A program made the translations under genes and the position numbers. This document shows, in pieces, positions 6,374 through 10,082 of a stretch of 10,082 nt of DNA; the stretch's first letter is position 1, and each line of letters opens with the position of its first letter. This DNA is from NIOZ-UU13 sp032250555. Lineage in GTDB: Bacteria > Planctomycetota > Phycisphaerae > Sedimentisphaerales > Anaerobacaceae. The notes beneath the pieces are model-generated. The model was not told the DNA's origin. It saw only the letters and a program-made list of their open reading frames with translations, and ran no database searches. The stretch spans positions 1-10,082 of the forward strand of contig JAVVFI010000189.1 in assembly GCA_032250555.1 (NCBI GenBank). The letters run 5' to 3'.

Positions 6374-8203
6374 ATGGACAAACAAAAGAAAGCCAAGACA
6401 GGTTTAACATTATTCGTGTTGTTGTATGTCGGCATAACAATCAATTCAATATATGCTGTTGAGAAACTTTCACCCCTTAATATTGACCAGGTAAAAATCG
6501 ACGGTGAAATCGGCCGTAGGATTGATATTACCATAAATAACAATGCGTTGGTGCTTGATGCGGACAAAGATTTTCTTCTACCTTTCCGGCAGAGAAACCG
6601 TAAGGGCGGATATATAGGTTTAGGCAAATTCATTGACAGTCTTGTTAGATTCGCTGCATATACAAAAAATGAAAAGGTGCTCAAGCTGAAGAAACATATT
6701 ATTGATGAAACTATTAAGACTCAGGAAGAAGATGGATATATAGGTATATTTGTACCTCAAGAGCGAATGTGGCAATTGTGGGATATTCATGAAATGGGCT
6801 ATATTGTGTTGGGTTTGACCAGTGATTATAAATATTTCAAGGAAAAATCCTCACTTAAAGCTGCCAAAAAACTGGCGGATTATATAATAAGGCGCTGGTC
6901 TGTTGATCCTAATCGGCAAACGAATGACTGGATTTCAGTTTATGTTGCTACTACCGGTTTGGAAGAAGCCATGCTTGCTCTATACGAGCAAACCGGCGAA
7001 AAGCTATATTTGGATTTCTGTGTAAATCACAGGAAATTGCCGGACTGGGATACAGAGTTGATTCAGGGGCGATGGGGAAATCTCGAAGGGCACGCATATT
7101 ATCATTTGTGCCATTGTCTTGCACAATTAAGATTACATCAGTTGCAATCGAATGCGCAGCTAATGAGCCAATCACGGAAAACCTTTGATTTTTTAGTTCG
7201 ACAAGATGGATTGCTGATACCGGGCCTTTGCGGTTATCAGGAATGCTGGCATAGTAATCAACAGGGATTTTTCAAATTGGGTGAGACCTGTGCCACTGCC
7301 TACCTGGTTCGATGGCTGGATACTATGCTTCAGATTGAGGGTGAATCCATCTATGGCGATATAATGGAACGAACGATATACAACGGACTGTTTGCTGCGC
7401 AATCTCCCGATGGCCGCCGGCTAAGATATTATGCGCCTTTTGAGGGGCCGCGTGTTTATTTTGACGGTGATACTTATTGTTGTCCGTGCAATTTCAGGAG
7501 AATTATTGCTGAGCTGCCGGGTATGATTTACTATCACAGGAATGAGGGTTTGGCGATAAATATGTATGCGGAATCTTCTGCCGTTTTCGATGTCAAAAAA
7601 GGCCTTTCTCTTGAGGTTCGTCAAGTAACGGATTATCCAAATTCGGGAAACGTGGTCATTCATCTTAACCCATCAAAGCCAGCTCGTTTTCCAGTGTATT
7701 TACGGATTCCACGTTGGTGTGACATAGCAGATATTACGATTAATGGAGATATAACGAGAATGACCGCCAGAGGAGGTTCATTCTTTATGGTAAGCCGGAA
7801 GTGGGAAGCGGGCGATGAAGTCAGGCTGCAAATGCCGATGCCTTTGCGGCTGGTGAAAGGAAGAAAGAGTCAGGCGGGGCGTGTTGCTGTTATGCGTGGT
7901 CCTATGTTATTTTGTCTGAATCCTGAACGTCAAAAAGATTTTGATCCTGAAATGATGAGACTCATGTGGCTTGATCCATCTTCGTTAAAGCTGTCCGGCA
8001 AAGATGATTCTATTCGGCCAAATGGTTTGACCTGTGAGGCTAAATTCTGGAATCCTAATAATTACAATGCCGCGGGCAAAGCCGATATAAAGCTTACCCT
8101 TACAGAATATGCCGACCCAGGTTGCGAGGCGACATATTTTCTTGTTCCAAATCCGAAGATAGATTCTCTGACAGATGACGAGCTGATTGAACTTGGTATT
8201 TAA
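6374..8203 (+). CDS. Secreted GH127-type (DUF1680) glycoside hydrolase, beta-L-arabinofuranosidase-like
   Basis: A 609-residue protein, close to the usual size for the family (HypBA1 is about 660). AGGAGA lies eight bases before the ATG. Residues 5-28 form a Sec signal peptide (KKAKTG, hydrophobic core, IYA cleavage site). Residues about 50-390 match the (alpha/alpha)6 barrel and the rest the beta-sandwiches, with typical DGYIG (120-124), IHEMGY (138-143) and the late motifs WEAGDEVRLQMP (477-488) and MRGPMLF (507-513). GH127 enzymes use a zinc-bound Cys nucleophile. The matching residues appear as Glu304 and Cys306 (GETC) plus the pair Cys369-Cys370, with Glu290 (YQEC) as candidate acid/base. 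A third cysteine, Cys372, gives CCPCN where CCPPN is more usual. Known members release L-arabinofuranose or rare RG-II sugars such as aceric acid, so the precise substrate is open; GH146 is a close alternative. It converges on the sulfatase gene 12 bases downstream. Confidence 0.82.
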   Translation: MDKQKKAKTGLTLFVLLYVGITINSIYAVEKLSPLNIDQVKIDGEIGRRIDITINNNALVLDADKDFLLPFRQRNRKGGYIGLGKFIDSLVRFAAYTKNEKVLKLKKHIIDETIKTQEEDGYIGIFVPQERMWQLWDIHEMGYIVLGLTSDYKYFKEKSSLKAAKKLADYIIRRWSVDPNRQTNDWISVYVATTGLEEAMLALYEQTGEKLYLDFCVNHRKLPDWDTELIQGRWGNLEGHAYYHLCHCLAQLRLHQLQSNAQLMSQSRKTFDFLVRQDGLLIPGLCGYQECWHSNQQGFFKLGETCATAYLVRWLDTMLQIEGESIYGDIMERTIYNGLFAAQSPDGRRLRYYAPFEGPRVYFDGDTYCCPCNFRRIIAELPGMIYYHRNEGLAINMYAESSAVFDVKKGLSLEVRQVTDYPNSGNVVIHLNPSKPARFPVYLRIPRWCDIADITINGDITRMTARGGSFFMVSRKWEAGDEVRLQMPMPLRLVKGRKSQAGRVAVMRGPMLFCLNPERQKDFDPEMMRLMWLDPSSLKLSGKDDSIRPNGLTCEAKFWNPNNYNAAGKADIKLTLTEYADPGCEATYFLVPNPKIDSLTDDELIELGI

Positions 8204-8215
8204 CTCTTCAATCGT

Positions 8216-9661
8216 TTAAGGATTACCGGCTCTTTTATTTTGCTGTCTTTTTTTCCTTTTTACCGAAGCGTTGTTTTTTTTGGGCATGTTTTTAGCCTGA
8301 TGTTCCAATGCTTCGAGTTCGGTCTTCTGGCCTTTATCTCCCATGGCTTCCATCCATTCGAGCAGGCGCCTTCTTAGGTCAGCTTTAACACTTGCGTATT
8401 TTGGATCTTCGGCGAGATTTACCCACTCGTATTGGTCTTTTGTAATGTCATATAGTTCTTCGGCCGGTCTGTGTTCGTAACGGCGAACTTTATCCGCGGC
8501 ATCACTATCGGTTGCAGCTTTAGTTTGCCATGACTTGAAGATGTTCGAACTGGTGCAGGCATTCTGGAACTTTGTATCCGGCGTGAAGTTCCATACGTAT
8601 TTAAATCTGCTTGAGCGAATCGAGCGAATGCCGAAATGCTCTGAGCCGTTTATGATGCCAAGCGTTGTCATCTCACCGAAGACGTATTTCTTATGTTCTT
8701 TTGCCTTTCCAAACAGAACCGGCAAGAGACTCTTTCCATCGAGTACCGGCGGTGGTGTTCCGCCCGCCGCCTCAATATATGTCGGCAAGACATCGACGTA
8801 TTCTATCAATGCGTTATTGACTGTACCGGGCTTGGTTTTTCCGGGCCAGCGGGCAATAAATGCGGATTGCAGCCCCGTATCGTAACACGTCCATTTTCCA
8901 AACGGAAAACTCGAACCCTGCTCACTGACCACTATCACCAGAGTATTATCTGCAAGGTTATATTTATCCAGAAGCGCAAGGGTCTGGCCAACCTGGCCGT
9001 CATAATATGTAATCTCCCCCAGATATCTCGTCATATTTTCACGTGTTACTTTGGTATCGACAAAGTAGGGAGGCAGTTTCAGTTTAGCTGCATCGTAGCG
9101 TGAGGCATCGCCTTTGTCCCACGGTGAATGCGGCTCGTTGGAGCAGGCGAATATACAGAATGGTGTTTGTCTCTCTTTGCACTCACTTACGAATTTGTCG
9201 AGGGCAGTAAAGTCGGGATTATTTCCTTTACCTGAATATTCGAATGGAAATATTTCCTCCGGCTTAATATGGCGTTTACCGCTGAGTGCCAAACGGTAAC
9301 CGAGCGGTTTTAGGTAGTGGACGACGCTTTTGGTGCCTTCTTTGGCAAAGGTGTGATTCGGGTAAGCGCCGCTTTTGACCGGGTACAGACCGGTATAGAT
9401 GTTGTGCCGTGTCGGTGAGCACATTGGCGCTGCCTGGAAACATTGAGTAAAACGCATTCCTTCGGATGCCAGTTTGTCTATGTTCGGTGTATAGGCCTGA
9501 CCGCCATAGCAACCGATATCACGAAAGGTGCAGTCGTCGGCAATAATAAAAACGAAGTTGGGTTTCCTGGCTTTGCCGGAGCCAAATGAAACTCCACTCA
9601 CACCCGACAAAGCTCCCATGGCCGCCATTTTCAAAAAATCACGTCTTTTTATATCTTTCAT
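8216..9661 (-). CDS. Tat-exported family S1 sulfatase
   Basis: A 481-residue arylsulfatase-superfamily enzyme that would hydrolyse sulfate esters, probably on polysaccharides, outside the cytoplasm. It opens with a twin-arginine signal (KRRDFLKMAA, residues 5-14). Active-site landmarks are Asp42-Asp43 (metal ligands), CSPTR (81-85, the Cys converted to formylglycine), SGKRH (127-131), Glu176 and His178 (NEPHSPW), then SEQGSSFPFGKW (246-257), where Lys256 is conserved but Glu-Gln replaces the commoner Asp-His or Asp-Asn. ELYDITKDQYEWVNLAEDP (392-410) is the usual C-terminal signature. Residues 451-481 form a Lys/Arg/Asn-rich tail beyond the normal end. GGGAG lies ten bases before the ATG, a modest ribosome binding site. 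The maturase it needs (FGE or anaerobic anSME) is not in the window. Spacing of 49 bases from the upstream transporter suggests one operon. Subfamily and substrate are not assigned; a heparan-N-sulfatase-like group is a guess. Confidence 0.92.
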   Translation of the reverse strand: MKDIKRRDFLKMAAMGALSGVSGVSFGSGKARKPNFVFIIADDCTFRDIGCYGGQAYTPNIDKLASEGMRFTQCFQAAPMCSPTRHNIYTGLYPVKSGAYPNHTFAKEGTKSVVHYLKPLGYRLALSGKRHIKPEEIFPFEYSGKGNNPDFTALDKFVSECKERQTPFCIFACSNEPHSPWDKGDASRYDAAKLKLPPYFVDTKVTRENMTRYLGEITYYDGQVGQTLALLDKYNLADNTLVIVVSEQGSSFPFGKWTCYDTGLQSAFIARWPGKTKPGTVNNALIEYVDVLPTYIEAAGGTPPPVLDGKSLLPVLFGKAKEHKKYVFGEMTTLGIINGSEHFGIRSIRSSRFKYVWNFTPDTKFQNACTSSNIFKSWQTKAATDSDAADKVRRYEHRPAEELYDITKDQYEWVNLAEDPKYASVKADLRRRLLEWMEAMGDKGQKTELEALEHQAKNMPKKNNASVKRKKRQQNKRAGNP

Positions 9662-9710
9662 CTATCTCTTACTCCCAAAATAATCTTTTCGTTAAAACTT
9701 AATCCAGCCA

Positions 9711-10082
9711 CTATCGGATTAAGGAATGAAGATAATAGACTATGCTGGCTACGGTAGCGCCAATAGAGACAAGCATTGCGATATTCCAAACTAATGCTTT
9801 TATACCTGTTGGTTTGTCTTTGCCGAGATACCTTTTACTGTTGTTGAGGATGAAGAAAGCAATAAAGGCGATGGGCAGCATCAGGCCGCAAATTGCCGAG
9901 GCGGGTATGGCGATCCAGGGCCCTATATATCCCCAGAGTACTACACCAAATACGCCTGGTGCAGGAATCAGGCAGGCCAGCCGGTAACGCCATCCGCCCG
10001 GTTCGACACCGAATACTTCACAGGCGGCAAAACCACAGATGAGCATGTGCATAGTAATTGAGCTCAGCGCCATACCTACTAT
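9711..10082 (-). CDS. C-terminal part of an NRAMP-like membrane transporter (cut by window edge)
   Basis: The frame is open to the right edge of the window, so the 5' part of the gene is missing. About 123 codons are visible, ending with TAG. They encode four hydrophobic segments: one at the edge (GMALSSITMHMLICGFAACE), one with YRLACLIPAPGVFGVVLW, one with SAICGLMLPIAFIAFFIL and one with WNIAMLVSIGATVASIVYYL. A polar loop containing NNSKRYLGKDKPTG separates the last two. The RLACLIPA...LPIAF...NNSKRYLG order resembles the end of NRAMP-family divalent-metal transporters (LeuT fold). The diagnostic helix 1 and helix 6 motifs lie outside the window, so another LeuT-fold transporter is possible. 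The sulfatase gene follows after 49 bases on the same strand. Confidence 0.6.
   Translation of the reverse strand: MVGMALSSITMHMLICGFAACEVFGVEPGGWRYRLACLIPAPGVFGVVLWGYIGPWIAIPASAICGLMLPIAFIAFFILNNSKRYLGKDKPTGIKALVWNIAMLVSIGATVASIVYYLHSLIR

Overview
The window looks like a chromosomal piece of a mid-GC Planctomycetota bacterium, most likely a Phycisphaerae/Sedimentisphaerales-type anaerobic polysaccharide degrader. This is inferred from the gene mix. There is a Tat-exported aldo/keto reductase-like protein, a multihaem cytochrome lipoprotein, a very large secreted methyltransferase-propeller protein of a kind typical of planctomycetes, a GH127-type glycosidase and a Tat-exported sulfatase. No rRNA, tRNA, CRISPR array, insertion sequence or phage gene was seen, and no marker gene fixes the taxonomy.

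Layout: 1-295 is non-coding leader with a weak candidate promoter. 296-1384 (+) encodes the aldo/keto reductase-like protein. 1492-2214 (+) encodes a lipoprotein with five c-type haem motifs, followed by a weak hairpin and T-run. 2264-6160 (-) is the giant protein, converging on the cytochrome gene. 6161-6373 is a divergent regulatory region with a good sigma70-like promoter for the rightward gene and a possible short upstream ORF for the leftward one. 6374-8203 (+) is the GH127-like glycosidase. 8216-9661 (-) is the sulfatase, tail to tail with the glycosidase and separated from it by only 12 bases. 9711-10082 (-) is the 3' end of an NRAMP-like membrane transporter cut by the window edge, probably co-transcribed with the sulfatase.

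How the genes fit together (inference): five of the six products carry export signals and would act in the periplasm or at the cell surface, and the sixth is a membrane transporter. The sulfatase and GH127 enzyme would remove sulfate and sugar from complex, perhaps pectic or algal, glycans. The first two genes could be an exported oxidoreductase-like protein with an electron-carrying lipoprotein, but the reductase fold has lost most of its catalytic residues. The two most unusual points are that near-dead aldo/keto reductase and the methyltransferase-like domain placed behind a secretion signal.
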